The notes: a model not told the origin generated them from the sequence alone. 64,000 nt of DNA from Tilletiaria anomala UBC 951 (GCF_000711695.1 NW_013546986.1:1-64000), one strand, 5' to 3'; positions 10,880 to 22,732 are shown, numbered from the stretch's first letter. Made by a program: numbers and translations.

Positions 10880-12910
10880 CTGCTCATAATGTTCTCGATG
10901 ACAATCACAAGGTACTCGTGTGGCTGGAGCTTGGTGCTGCGCATCTGCACGTGATGCTGACTCTACGCTACGATGCTATTTCTTAGAGATTTCACATCTT
11001 CAATGACAAAGGTACGCGTGTGTTGCAGGTACATGGTCGCTATCCGTTACGTGTGCTAACCTGGATTGCCCTTGGTTCGCAGGATTTCACAATTACCTCA
11101 GCCACCAAATCCTCGCTTCCCTTTCTCTCGGTCTCCCAGCCAGCGGCTTTGAAAAAATTTATGAAAAGGAGCGCGCGACGATGCTTGACGACTCGTTCGA
11201 GTACAAGAAGAAGCCGTCCATCGTACCAGCCTCTTCGATGAACAAGTCGCAGCGTCCGACAGACTACGCCAAGTTTGGTGGGTGTGATTGAGGACATCAC
11301 TGAGGAGAATTGGAAAGACTTCCGCGGCAGCCGCGCTCACTACTGGGCATACATGCCTTTCTTCCAGCGCTACGTGGCAGAGTATGGGATCGGAGCGGCC
11401 TTGGAGAAATTCACCTTCAGTGAAGAGGCCGACTCGGCAAATCTCAGCATGTCGCTCGTTTCATTGGTGGCGCTATTCACCCGATGATCCATGTCGGCTA
11501 CGGTGTCGAATTTGGCCTGCCAGCCCTTGTGGCAGAGGGTAAGCATGAGCTCATGCATTTCGTTGCATTCGCTGACACCAATGTAAAAACTTTGCCGCTC
11601 TTCTGAATCGCGGTCAGGTATCTCAATGGCTCTAATTACAGAAAAAAATCCAGCTCTCTCTTTCCTGCAAAAATCAAAGAGCTCGCGCAAATCGTAGCTC
11701 CGAGCATATCCAGCTTGGGACAGAGCGCTAGTGCAGCGGCCAAAAGCGCCCCCCCCCCAGCTCTTCTCACCTGGGTGATCTGCGCCTCGGTACGACTTCA
11801 GGGAGAACAAGCAAAATGTCGGCTTCCGCCTCCAAGCCGCACGCTGGTCTCTCCCTATTCAGCATTTTCGAGCTCATTGCTCAGGGCCCAGACCTCGCTC
11901 CCGGGACCGCAGTCAAGCACAGTGAGCCTTTCAAGCCACGTGCAGCACTCACGAACGCTTCGTCCATCTTGGTCCAAAGGGCTTCTTTGACATGTGGCAG
12001 TTCACTGAGCTCGACGTCAAGGATCCAGATGAGCGCACCAAGGAAGGGGGCTGGATGGACAAGTGGGACGAGCTTTTATGGATGGCGATATTGATGATGG
12101 GCGCTACATCTAAACCTGGCAAACCGCTTACGCATGACTTTTTCCTGTTAGTCCACAACTTCAAATCTCTCGAACCACTTTGCTTGCTGACACTTATATA
12201 CTCTCTATTTGCGGGAGCAGAATACACATCAACAACGCGGCACTATTCCTGCCATCGTTGCTTCCCGAATTGAAACCCATCTCTCGCGCGCAGCTCTTCC
12301 AAGCGCTCTTCCGTGCCGCAGTCCTCTTTTGGGTCAGCGAAGGCCGACCGTCGTTCTATATCACCTCGCGCCTCAATACCAGCTCGGATCACTCGTATAA
12401 CCCGAACGCCAGTGTCAATTACGGCAAGGTGGCAGTTATCGCGGATTCGGAGCGCGCTAGTGGGAGCAAAAACAGTGCATACCCCAGAGCCACCAGCGCT
12501 TGGTTTGACATGTGTGCAGCTGCGAGTGTGCACAACGATGAGCATCTCACGAAGGCGGTGCGCACGCTGTCGTACTTTGCGCAGAACTTTGTTCATCGGG
12601 CGCGTGGTGCGTTTTCGGTCCAAGTGGACGCTGTCATGGCCGAGATGACGAAGCGCGGCTGCTCGATCGACAAGTACTCCACCATCTACCACGGTGGGCT
12701 GGATAATCTGGACGGCACTGCGTTCGTTCGCGCAGCCGGACAGCTCTTCGAGACGCAAGGATGGACCTGAGATGACAACAAAAATCTCTGGGACTACAAG
12801 GGCGTTGGCTTCGAGGAGGTGAGAAGATCCTTACGTGGTCCACAGTGAAAGACTTGCGAATGACCTTTTGCCTCAATGGTTGGATTTTGCAGACTTGGGA
12901 TAGCAGCTAG
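10880..12910 (+). pseudogene. Questin-oxidase-like (DUF4243) gene, broken
   Basis: Family blocks occur in the right order: RFHIFNDK joined to GFHNYLSHQILASLSLG (exons 10987-11011 and 11083 on), VIEDITEENWKDF, RFIGGAIHPMIHVGYGVEFG, FFDMWQFTELDVKD, INNAALFLPSLLPELK, and the C-terminal LWDYKGVGFEE then TWDSS and stop. Splice sites still work, for example 12147-12220 and 12819-12892. The frame is broken nevertheless: a 1-nt shift near 11280, another near 11455, one at a run of ten C (11749-11758), one near 11930, and an in-frame TGA at 12768-12770 just before the conserved end. Intact relatives are flavin-independent oxidases first known from questin/geodin biosynthesis in moulds. The first exon upstream of 10880 is not identified. 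Several breaks plus a stop point to a recently dead gene; base-calling error at the C run could account for one break only. Confidence 0.75.
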
Positions 12911-13581
12911 CAATAACGCACTCTGTTCCGTCAAGTAAGGTGCTCCAAAATGTTCTGCATTCACTGCAAAGAGCTGGGAATGTAATACTGTTGGTGCCGT
13001 ACGTTTGTACAGGTATGAAGTGCAGGAATTTGCTGTGCCCGGAGCTACGCCTCCGGATATGCGCAGTCACATGCTGCTCAGCCGGAAGGCAATGCTCTCC
13101 AACCTTACATCTGAAACATTGACCCGAGTCAGACGATGAACATTCCATGTTGAGGAAGCCCCAAGTGTATGGCGCATAAGTACTGACTAGGTCGGTGATG
13201 GCGGGGACGCTGGTCATATGCTTGCAGCACTTGCACTGCGGAAGGGCGTCTATTCGAGAGCAGGGTAAGAACTGCGAGGCAGCCCTCAGATCGAAGTCTG
13301 CTGGGAGCGTAGAGCTTGGCCACTAAAGTCTGGTAGCGGTGAAGAGGCGTTGATGATCCACCTAATCGATGTTCCCTGCAAGCTCGATGTTCCTTGCGAG
13401 GGCATCGATCTCGATGGATAGCATGCGACAACATGTTCGCTGCTCCTAAACGTGGATGCTGGTTGTACCTCGGGCTGAAGCCACGGCTGCTGACCTTTAC
13501 TTCAAGCATACCCCGCTCTGATAGTTGGATTTGGGAAGGTCGAGGAAGGAAACATTTCCATTGAACCTTCGGGTCGTTTGC
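12911..13581. other. Spacer, no supported gene
   Basis: Two minus-strand frames of 114 and 126 codons overlap here. Neither resembles a known family and neither joins sensibly to a neighbour. This is probably the shared 3' region of the broken gene on the left and the membrane protein on the right. Confidence 0.4.
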
Positions 13582-13923
13582 TCAGGGTCTTTGATTCGGT
13601 TCGTACTGTCCTGAAGCGGCGGAAATTGGACTCTCGATCCACTGCTCAAAGCCGAGCATATTTTCTTCGTCCTCGAGCACATCTGTTCCGGTGCCAAAAT
13701 ATTCTTCCCATCTGCCGGTCGCCTTGCGCGTCTGATACTGAAGTGTGACGCCATAGTATAACAAGAGGATGAGCAGGACGAGGAGAGCGAGCCGGGCTCT
13801 CCAAGAGGGCCTGTGCGAGGCGCTGTGTTCGCGCATGGTCCGCTCATATGCCGCTGCAAGGGCCGGATTGCGTTGCCGTGGTGTCATCGGTATCGAAGCT
13901 GCATAGCCGCCGTGCTTTTCCAT
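13582..13923 (-). CDS. Small single-pass membrane protein, function unknown
   Basis: One uninterrupted frame of 113 residues starts at an ATG at 13923. A clear hydrophobic segment (residues 44-63, LALLVLLILLLYYGVTLQY) is preceded by basic residues (RPSWRAR) and followed by an acidic C-terminal part (GTGTDVLEDEENMLGFEQW). No cleavable signal peptide is evident, so it is probably a tail- or signal-anchored protein with the acidic domain on the far side of the membrane. I do not recognise a family. It is divergent from the nucleoside hydrolase with 432 bases between the start codons. The hydrophobic profile and clean ATG support coding; absence of homology evidence limits confidence. Confidence 0.5.
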   Translation of the reverse strand: MEKHGGYAASIPMTPRQRNPALAAAYERTMREHSASHRPSWRARLALLVLLILLLYYGVTLQYQTRKATGRWEEYFGTGTDVLEDEENMLGFEQWIESPISAASGQYEPNQRP

Positions 13924-14355
13924 TCTAAGAGAGGTGCTATGAGCGGTGGGCCTGCGGTCCTGGTCTCGAAATCCTGGTTCACTGCAATGCCAACGATCGT
14001 GTTCAGCGCCGAGTATTTGTATACTCGGGCAGCTGACTGTTGGGTGTTTGAAGCGTCGAGGTTAGGAAGCGAGTGGGCTGATGATGAGCAAATGAAGATG
14101 TGAATAGAAAATGATGCCAAACGTGACGCGCCGGCTCTCGGTGATACCCCGATGAAAGGACTGAAATGAAGGAGAGACCGCCAAGCCGAACGCATGCACC
14201 CACCTTGAAGACATTGCATCTTCATCAAGATTTGCTGGGTCACTGCCATCGGGGATCAACCTCTCGGACATAGCTCTGGGCGTCTGGATCGTGTTCAAAA
14301 TGTCTAGAGCAGCCGTAAAGACCGGTAAAAGGCAATTTCTGGATCGTTGTTAAAC

Positions 14356-16487
14356 ATGGCAAGCGATCCCGTCCCTGTGGACCGTCGTGATCGTCCACCA
14401 TCCGGTGCTGGGAGCTCGCTGATGCGCCAGTTATCAAAGCTAGGCTTGGGAGAAAAGGACAAGGTAAAAAGGGTTAGCGCTGAATCTCATGCAGCAGACT
14501 CGGAAAACGCGAATGCAACCTCCAGCGCCTCGGAGAGTGTAAAACAGCACAGGAGCGATCAGATGGAAAGGTCATTGTCGTCCAAACGAAAGAGCATGTT
14601 TGCTTCTTTTCCGGTTACGCCGTCAAATCCTTCTTCTACGCGATCAAGGGCCACAACTACATCTGATAGGCATGGCAAGAACATGAGTGTTAAGCCAATC
14701 TGGCTCGATTGCGACCCAGGGCACGACGACGCCATCGCGCTCTTGCTCGCATGTCATCACCCACGGATCAAGCTTCTCGGAGTGAGCACCGTCGCAGGGA
14801 ACGCGCCAGGGGCGCTGACGTTCATCAATGCAGCCCGCCTTCTCGTGGCTTTCGGAAATGTCAAAGGCGATCAGAAAGAGTGTACGAATGGAGGAGATGT
14901 GCCGCTGCTTCGAGGCGCGGACGAACCCCTCGTCAGCGAGAAGCGAAAAGATGCTGCTATCCACGGTGAAGACGGGCTCGGCGGCGTCCTCGGATTGTAG
15001 GTAGCTACTGCCCCGGGCTCTCTTGAGTCATTCCTCGTCTCTGACTGATATTACCCCGTCTCGCAGACCCGATTTCGACTCTTCCGCTGTGCGACGCCGC
15101 ATGTGGTCATCCCATGGAGGCGCGCCTTCATCAGCCTCCTCCTCCCCACCTCTGCCATTTCCGTCTCCTGCACTGGTTGCCAACACACTCTCATCTCTAC
15201 TGACCCAAAGACGAGCACTTTGCCTCCCACCACTGACTATATGCGTCACCGGTCCCTGTACAAACATCGCGCTTTTCCTCAAGCTCTACTCGCACCTCGC
15301 CACGAGGGAATACATCGAGCAGGTCGTCGTAATGGGCGGTTCGGCAGGTGCAAGCGGGAACAGAGGCCAGCTTGCAGAGTTCAATTTTCTTGTCGACCCA
15401 GAGGCGGCACGTATTGTCTGCGACGCGCCACTCAAGGTTGTCATGGCTGGTTTAAATGTGACGCACCAGGGTGAGTGTGCGGCTTATTCAAGCTCGACAG
15501 GCAGGATAATTTGTTGATTTCACCTGCCTCTATTTCCTCCATCAACAAAGCGATTTTCACTCCTGAGATCCACGATAGGCTACTGCAACGCACCAAACCC
15601 TCTGCTTCTCAACCATCGCCAACGTTCAGCCGGTCGAGCAGTCAGCCGTCCAACAGCACCATGTCCAAGACGGCATTGCTTCCGCCCGCGTCGCCATCCG
15701 CAGGTTCGTCGAGGCTGAACACTAATCAGCTGCTGCATCCTGGAACCCCAGCGTCTGGTCTGAGCAATATCCGCAAGCTCGTTAGCTCGGCCATGACATT
15801 CTTCGCCAGCACCTATGCGCATGAATTTGGATTCGGTGAGGTACCCTTTTCGCTCAGCCCGTCTAGAAAGGATTAGCGACTCTGCTAACAGATGCACTGT
15901 GACTCTTCGCAGTGCATGGCCCTCCGATACATGACATGCTCGTCGTGGCGTACGTGATTGAACCGCGGCTGTTCTACACTTGCTCGCCGCCTACGACGGG
16001 GATGGGTCCGATCGGGATGTCGATGCACCGGAGTCTGAACAGGGCAAACGTCAACGATTCGTTGAAACGGAGGAAGAAAAAGGACACGAGGGCGCACCCC
16101 AACGAAGGGACCGCTCTTGCCGTCAACACTGTCTCGTCTGCAACAGAAGCGGACGCAAATGCGAACGCAGACAAGCCAGAAACGAATGGGAACAGCCTCG
16201 CCAATGGGCACGTAAGAGCGTATGCGGACCCAGCGCGTGTTTTGCCACCCAAGCGCTACGCGGTGCGCATTGACACGGCCGATACCAGCCTGGCGGTCGG
16301 CGCGAGCGTGGTGGACTTTTACAATCAATGGGGTCTACCGTCCGAGGCGCCTGGAGATGCCGACGGCAATGGATCATCGTGGGGCAGAGGAGGCAGGAAC
16401 GTTGAGGTGCTGGAAGAAGTGGACACATCTGGGCTTTGGAACCTTCTGCTCGAAGTTGTCGATCGTGCTGAGGCGGCGCTGGCGTGA
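14356..16487 (+). CDS. Inosine-uridine-type nucleoside hydrolase with long insertions
   Basis: Exons 14356-14996, 15067-15470, 15551-15835 and 15913-16487 join in frame (introns of 70, 80 and 77 nt) to 634 residues. The hallmark calcium-binding motif DCDPGHDD lies at residues 118-125, preceded by a serine-rich extension of about 110 residues. Further family blocks are LGVSTVAGNAPG, HGEDGLGGVLGLPDF, the VTGPCTNIALFLK segment, EQVVVMGGS, EFNFLVDPEAA and GLNVTHQ, and the C-terminal HGPPIHDMLVVAYVI with the active-site histidine region. The enzyme hydrolyses ribonucleosides to base and ribose in purine/pyrimidine salvage. Usual length is 310-400 residues; the excess comes from the N-terminal extension, a serine/proline insert around the third exon and a long charged insert in exon 4. 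The ATG at 14356 is the first in frame. Confidence 0.88.
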
Positions 16488-18498
16488 GGTATAGATTCGC
16501 GCAATCCCGATTAGACATAGAAAGGCAATTAATAAGTTTCAAGTCAAGTCTTTTACACGTCGGCCCCTTCATTAGACTGCTACATCTTGCCTTAATCCCT
16601 ACCGGTTATATACGCTCCGTATTGTTACATGATTCTTTTCATACCTTGCAAGGTACCTGCTTTCGACTAGGTAGATCTCTTTGTGCTCCGCGGCGAATTC
16701 ACTCGGGTCTCTTGCCCCAGAAGTCCTCGCCCAATCTCTGATTTTCTGCTCCTGCTTTCCGCTTGATGTTTTACATCACCGCTTTCCCCATTCAGGGGCA
16801 CATCACCCCCACCCAAATTCCTTCGCGTGAGCTGCCGACGCGCTGAAGCAAGAATTGGAAGCATGTTGTGCAATGATGAACTCGGGCTGATGTAGAGCAG
16901 CGACTGCGGAGTATTCAGGAAAAATGAGTGCGCAGATAATGCAAATCGCCATACACTCTTCTTCCACATTCATCGACCCTAGGTCTTAGGGAGAGGATAC
17001 TCTTCATTCCAAGTCGAAAAAGAGCATGAAGCATACCGTTTAATACTTGTCGAAGTGCTTCACCTGCATGGAAGGTCATGCCCGTCATGTGCGATAGGGC
17101 GATGGGTTTTTCGTCCCCCGGCGACATTGGGGCACGCGAGGTCGTCTGTTTACCGGGTGATCGATGGATGAGCGGTTGGAGAAGGGGGGTGGGGAAAAGC
17201 TCACCTGGACATCTTAACGACGCTTGTCATCAACAGCAACAGGTTCCTACGATGCCACTCACGAACGTTGTTCCATGACAAGTCAAACAAAGAATGCACG
17301 TGACCGAAATAGACAGAGCTAGGGTGGCCTGTGCACAGGGTTGCATAGTTCACACTGATCGATCCCAAAATGCCGGGCCGCGCGTCAAGCGGGCGCAGCG
17401 GCCAGAACTTGTGCTCCCTGCAGTTGGGCGAAAGCGCCGCAGTGCTCTTCCCCGCGTTTTTCGTCGCTGCGCGGGTGTTGAGGCTACATCGCCGCTTCTT
17501 GCAGCGGCTTGGCTTGATGAGCTAACACTGAACATATATTAACGACCGCTGCGCTCCTGTTTTACATCGTTGTGAAGGGTGACGATGAATGCATTCAGCT
17601 CTGCCGCCGCATGTGCCCTCACCATCGGAGCATCCACCAGCGTCTGCTCTCCCATGTCACCACTCATGGTCGACTGTGATATATGTACGCGTATGCTCCT
17701 CAGACTTCGATGAATCTAGCTATTATGCTTGCCTGTCTTCGTAGAGGGCCTCTGTGCCTGCGGGTCAGCCCGTTCCATGCGTCTTATCAAAGCCCTTATG
17801 TATGGGTTGCCATGCTCTTTAATGTTGTCAGGTTGGGGGTAAGTGCTTGAGACTGCTTATGAATACAACATTATGCGAGAGCCGCATACAGGGCGTGGTC
17901 GCGTGGGGCGTGAGGCGGGTGGGTATCTGCTGTCGTGCTTTGGTATATACATGCCGCTCCCTCGCAACCCCCCAAACCGAGAGACTGGACTCCCTTGCAG
18001 TGCATACTGGCTATCCTGGCTTGAGTCTCGACTGAGTTGCTATGTACGGAGACGAAGCGTGCGGCGTGCTGCCCAGATATAGGCTTGCCAATAAAGAGGC
18101 GTGGGACGGGGGTTGCGTGAGTTGGTCGCAAGTCTAGTCTTTCTTTGCTTGAAGCTTGATCGCGCTGCTCTGCATCAGTCTAATGGTCTTGGGCAGGCCG
18201 CCCGCCCCGCATTTTGCTGCAGTATGCATATTCGTGCACAGCAGCAGTGCAGGGAGGGAGACTTTGATACAAATCTCCGCAGTCTATTCTCCCACGGCGA
18301 CAGATCGCTGGGCTGGCGCTGGGGCTGGCAGGCAGCCCTATGGAATGGCTTGTGCGCTCGGGCCATCCTGTTTCGGCTGGCGGCACCCGTCCCCACACTC
18401 ACCGTACCCTACCCTCTGAGTCTCACATCTGGGACAGGCGCGCGTGACTCCATCCCATCCAGTTCCAAGTGTATCTCCGCCATATCCCTCTCGCTGCC
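16488..18498. other. Two-kilobase spacer, no supported gene
   Basis: Only short, mutually overlapping frames occur; the longest (194 codons from 18101) runs through the TATA box and pyrimidine-rich leader of the next gene and has no family resemblance. No tRNA-like B-box was seen. Confidence 0.5.
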
Positions 18499-18506
18499 AT
18501 ATATAG
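18499..18506 (+). promoter_or_regulatory. Probable TATA box of the lysine-rich protein gene
   Basis: ATATATAG is followed about 30 bases later by a pyrimidine-rich tract (roughly 18520-18630), a typical fungal start-site context. It would give a 5' leader of about 290 nt before the ATG at 18822. Confidence 0.45.
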
Positions 18507-18821
18507 AGCAGCCGAGCCTTTCTCTCGTTAGTCCCCCCTTTCCCCCTCTTCATCCCACCCATTCAATACCAATCATCTGCTTCACCAAGCACCCCTCTCT
18601 TCAACCCGTCAGCGACCCAGTCTTCCCTATCAAGCTTTTTCTGAGCAAGCGAGCAAGCATTGATCTCAGTGACCAGCAACGCTAGGCACCTCAACACCAC
18701 GCAACCCAAGCTGCACCACCTTCGAATCGCAAATCAGATTCGTGCAGCCAGCTCGCTCACAGATTGAACTGCATACACACTACTCACAGCCTTTTCAAAC
18801 TCTCCAGGCCAATTCATCAAC

Positions 18822-20121
18822 ATGGGAAAGAAGGCTGGCAAGAACGCTGATGACGGCGCCGTTGTCCTTGCATCCAAGAAGGTGGGTTTTCTTACTGCCT
18901 TTGGACCCCAAGTGACTGCGCCGTTTACCACCGTCGCAGAGCTGACCTTTATCTTGGTTTTCTACCGTGCCCCCCTTCCAACATCGTACAGGGCCCAGAC
19001 GGTGGCGTCCTCTTCTCCTCGTCGGATGCAATACTTAACGCTGTCGCTGAGCAAGTCAAGCTCACACACATTACCAAGCCATGGACACGCGATGCCTGGG
19101 AACGTGCAAAGCCGTGGGTCCTCGAACAGCGGCAAAAGCTCGAAGGCATGGGCTGGGCAAGCGCTGATGTTGCTAGGGTGAGTTCCATGACACCTACATG
19201 CACCGATTGAGTCAAGATTCATGGACTGAATGTGGTAGCATTCTTACCCTGCACAGACTGAGCTTTACGTTCTGAAGAAGAATGCACCCCACGGTGCCGA
19301 TACGGACGATGGATGTGAGCGGTGGCTGAAGTTTTCCAACATCCACCGTACAGTGGGCTCATTCATTTGCCTCGTTGGCTTGCGAAACAGTCCTCTACAT
19401 CCGGATCCCGAAGAAGTTTATCGACTTCATGCGATGCGCCAAGGGCGACGACCCAGCCGCTGAGGATGAAGCTGCGGGCGAAGACGGCAAGAAGAAGAAG
19501 CGTGTCGTCAAGAAGAAGGAGAACGCACCGTCATACGAGCTCTCCCACCCAGAGATCTGGCGGATCCGGATCGATGCCGACACTGAGACATCTGACCGGG
19601 AAGCAAATGTGCTGCTAGACGTTGCAGAGCCGCTTGAGAACATGTGAGTGGTGGAACTGCTGTATGATTCCGATTGGCCCGTTTGCTCACCCGCCACCTT
19701 GAATGCTGCCCTCAGCTTCTACCTCCTCCAGGTCCTCCAGCCTGGGTTGGCGCGGATTCATGCCAGTCGCAAGGATGTGATCCAGCCAGGGACCATGCAG
19801 TCGGGCATGCGTGACGACGCCGAGGCGCCGACGGTGCGCCACCGTGCGCAGGTCGCCGCGAGCGAGTCGTACATGCGCACGCTCCCGCCCGCGTTCTGGC
19901 TTAAGCGCAACGAGGGCGAGCTGCGCAAGATTCTCACTGAGAAGACATTTGACGAGACGCTCAAGGCCGCCGAGGAGGGCCAAGCACGCGGCGCGACCGA
20001 GCGCACCGTCAAAGATATCAAGGAGAAGGTCTGGGAGGAGCAGCTCAAGATGGACCAGCTCAGCGTCAAAGACAAGAAGAAAAAGGGCAGTGCATCTGCT
20101 GAGAGCAAGGCGGCTGCATAG
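18822..20121 (+). CDS. Unidentified conserved-looking protein, lysine-rich ends, five exons
   Basis: I do not recognise the family. Exons 18822-18881, 18992-19177, 19257-19314, 19391-19643 and 19716-20121 join in frame through four GT-AG introns (72-110 nt) to 320 residues. The N-terminus is MGKKAGKNADDGAVVLASKK; a tryptophan-containing helical part follows (ITKPWTRDAWERAKPWVLEQ), then a KKKKRVVKKKE basic block that could be a nuclear signal, a segment SYELSHPEIWRIRIDADT, and a charged helical C-terminus ending in a KDKKKKG run and an alanine tail. No membrane segment or signal peptide is present. A TATA box and long pyrimidine-rich leader suggest strong expression. Consistent phase through four introns supports a real gene. 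Confidence 0.75.
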
Positions 20122-20711
20122 GTGACTTTTTACAAGCTCCTATCGGAACTCTGTCAGGGATATACAAGGAATAGTCCATTGTTGTGGACTAGGCCGCCGC
20201 TGCCAACAATCAAAACTCTATCAATGTCCTATGTCAGCCGCAAACAAACCTAGCCCACAAGTCCCTGGATCATCCCAATGTTCATGCTCGCGGTCGGACC
20301 AAGCGGCGGCTCCAACCCCAAACCTGCACAACAACTCTGCGCAAATCTGGTTTCTCCACTGCGCTCGGTCGCTTCAAACCTCACAATTCTCTTTATGTTT
20401 CTGTTGTACTACCACAACCAAGGTGTACCACCATCACCGCCATCCCGCGCTTGCCACTTTTTCACGCTAAACCAGAAGCGGCCTTGCATTCTCTCGCCGT
20501 TTTTGCACGCCCCTTTCCCCTCCACCTGCGAATTCTGTCTTAACGCCGAAGCCAATGAAACCGAATTTGTTGTTGCCATATGAAACTGGAAAACCCCACA
20601 AATGTTGTTAACATCACTGCCTGGCCCGAAATGAAATATTTGATTCCTCTGTGCGTATCTGTTGCGATCAGTTGACATGCCCTATGCTGCTTAGAATGAG
20701 TGGTGGAGAGA
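20122..20711. other. Convergent 3' spacer, nothing recognised
   Basis: The stretch lies between the 3' ends of the lysine-rich protein gene and SAM50. Short frames only, with no repeats or RNA gene seen. Confidence 0.5.
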
Positions 20712-22732
20712 CTACAAGAAAGCCACCCCAATACCGAACTGCAAACCCTTGCGCGTACCGTCGCCTCTGCGTGCGACAAGCGGCACGCCGGCATTAAGTT
20801 CGACACGGAGGGGCCCCTGCACGTACATGAGCCCCACACCCGCCGAGATGGAAGGTTGGGCGAGTTGGCGGAATGTACTGGCTAGGACGCTTTCTCTGTT
20901 GCTCGTGCCGGTCGCAGGGACAGCCCCTTTGTAGCTACTGCTACTAGACTTGACACGAGCAAGTGGCGCGGCCTGGTCGATCTGGCACAGCTGGCCAGTG
21001 TTGACGAAGGCATGCAGCTTCAGCGGCCAGTCCGGCCGGCGCGGCATGTCGGCGATCAGGCTGGCGCCGGCGCTCCAGAAGGCGTCGCCGCCGAGCGAGT
21101 CGAGCCCGTCTCGCGGTCCGAGGCTATGCTGTCGGAACATGCGCAGACTCGTCGGCCCGCCGAGGTGGAAGCGGTCAGCATACACACTCGGCTGCCCGTC
21201 CAGCGTGCGCAGCACACCTGTGCGCGCCGCGAACGAGCACACCAACCCGTGCGCGCTCGGCAAGCGCCGTGAGCATTGCACTTCGCTTTCAAGCTTGAAG
21301 AATGAAGTGGAGCCGCCAAGGCCGGCGAGCTCCTGCACCGCTTTTATGTAGATGCCGCGCGTGCCGAGAAACGGATCATCGCGGGTATCTTGCACCCAGG
21401 TGTGCGTCAACGCAGCTTTCACGCTGTCGCCGCCCAGCTTGCGCATCCTTTGCAACAATGTCAACCAATGGTGTTGGGTCAGCGTGCTAATGTTTCGGTT
21501 GAAGAGGAGCAAGTAAGAAAATGTGCGCACTCACCCGACGGACGCGTCCGGAAGCATGTGGCCGAGCTGCCGCCAGGATGCTTCGCAGGCGAGCTCGCGT
21601 TGCTGGAACGGTCGACCCGTGTACTGCAAGAAGGCAGAGTTGCTTCAGTTTGCGTGTCATCACTGAAATATGACACTCTGCTAAATGCTCGCCATCAAAG
21701 CTGCGCGCAGTCCCTGCGTGCTTAAACGGGAACTGGACCAAGTGCTGAGATCGGTATCCATCGTGTAAGCGCTGACCAAGCCATTCAGCACGGGGGACGC
21801 CAACACGGGTGTTGTGAAAAGCAACTGCAAGTGGAGCAGATCAGCACCAATAGCAGTGTAATAAGGGTAGGAAACTTGCTGCTCACGTTGAATGCCCGCC
21901 TCGTCCGCGTCCCAAAGGTTGCGCTACCTTCGAGCGTCTCAGCACCGCCAAAGACGTTTCGGAGCATTCCCTGCACACTCGCTGTTCCTTCGTCATTTCC
22001 GATGTCTGTACTGCTCTTCAGAAAGAGCCTACTTTTCTTGACGCATTGCAAGACAATATCAATGTCCTCATCCGAAGCAAGAGGATGCGCACACGGTTCA
22101 AAACGCGCAGAGACGTCTTTGAAGAGGTCGAACGAGGTCAGGTCGGCGCCTAGCGACTGCGTCAGGGCAAGTATTCCTGAAAACGTTGTAGGCTGTGCAG
22201 GTCGTTTGAAGGAGGTCCGGTGGGCGTAGAGAGCTTCAGACCATGGAAGAAGCGGCGCGAGCGGATCGATGTAAGGCCGCAGAACCGAAAGCAGGAAGCT
22301 CGGGCGCACTTGCTCGGCACCTTCGATTCGTATTGATGCGAGGCGGAGGATTGGCGAACCTTTTGGGTCTTGCGGCTGCAGTACATAGTGCACCCAGTCA
22401 AAAGAAGTGCTATGTCGATCAATGTTATCGATTGCACTCACACCCCCTTGCAGCGCCTTTATAGCGCGGTCAAGATTATGAAGAGCTTTTTCTGACGGCG
22501 CCGGTACAATTGGCTCAGTGGTTCCCCCCATGCTCTGGTCTTCAATATTCTTTCCTTCCAACCCAGTACTGCTGGTAGAGGTGGAGCGATCGTTTACCAT
22601 CGATGAGACAGCTCCGGTCGTCAACGGAGGCTCGTTGAAAACTTGTGATGAACAAGCCATCGGTTCCGAGCCATCGTTCACTGTGTTTGACGGCGGCCCC
22701 GTCTCGGAGCCTGCCCGCTCAGTCTTAGCCAT
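20712..22732 (-). CDS. SAM50: Mitochondrial outer-membrane beta-barrel assembly protein SAM50 (TOB55)
   Basis: Exons 22732-21887, 21824-21693, 21623-21535 and 21447-20712 give 600 residues. The first 120 or so residues are an acidic, Ser/Thr-rich extension; a POTRA-like region follows (RLASIRIEGAEQVRPSFLLS onward), then the Omp85 barrel. Barrel blocks are SVKAALTHTWVQDTRDDPFL, GTRGIYIKAVQELAGLGG, DRFHLGGPTSLRMFR, ISAGVGLMYVQGPLRVELN and the C-terminal strand KGLQFGIGVAFL. SAM50 is the core of the sorting and assembly machinery that inserts beta-barrels such as porin and Tom40. The second intron (21692-21624) fits only if its donor is GC rather than GT. The loop motif normally read as (V/L/I)RGF is LRMF here. 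The first in-frame ATG compatible with a cytosolic N-terminus is 22732. Confidence 0.88.

Noticed and set aside
12768-12770. TGA in the questin-oxidase-like gene as programmed read-through or recoding
   Set aside because: The conserved end continues in frame after it, which is tempting, but the gene also has several frame shifts, so simple decay explains it better.
18101-18685. Plus-strand frame of 194 codons upstream of the lysine-rich protein
   Set aside because: It runs through a TATA box and pyrimidine-rich leader, so it is better read as promoter and 5' UTR.
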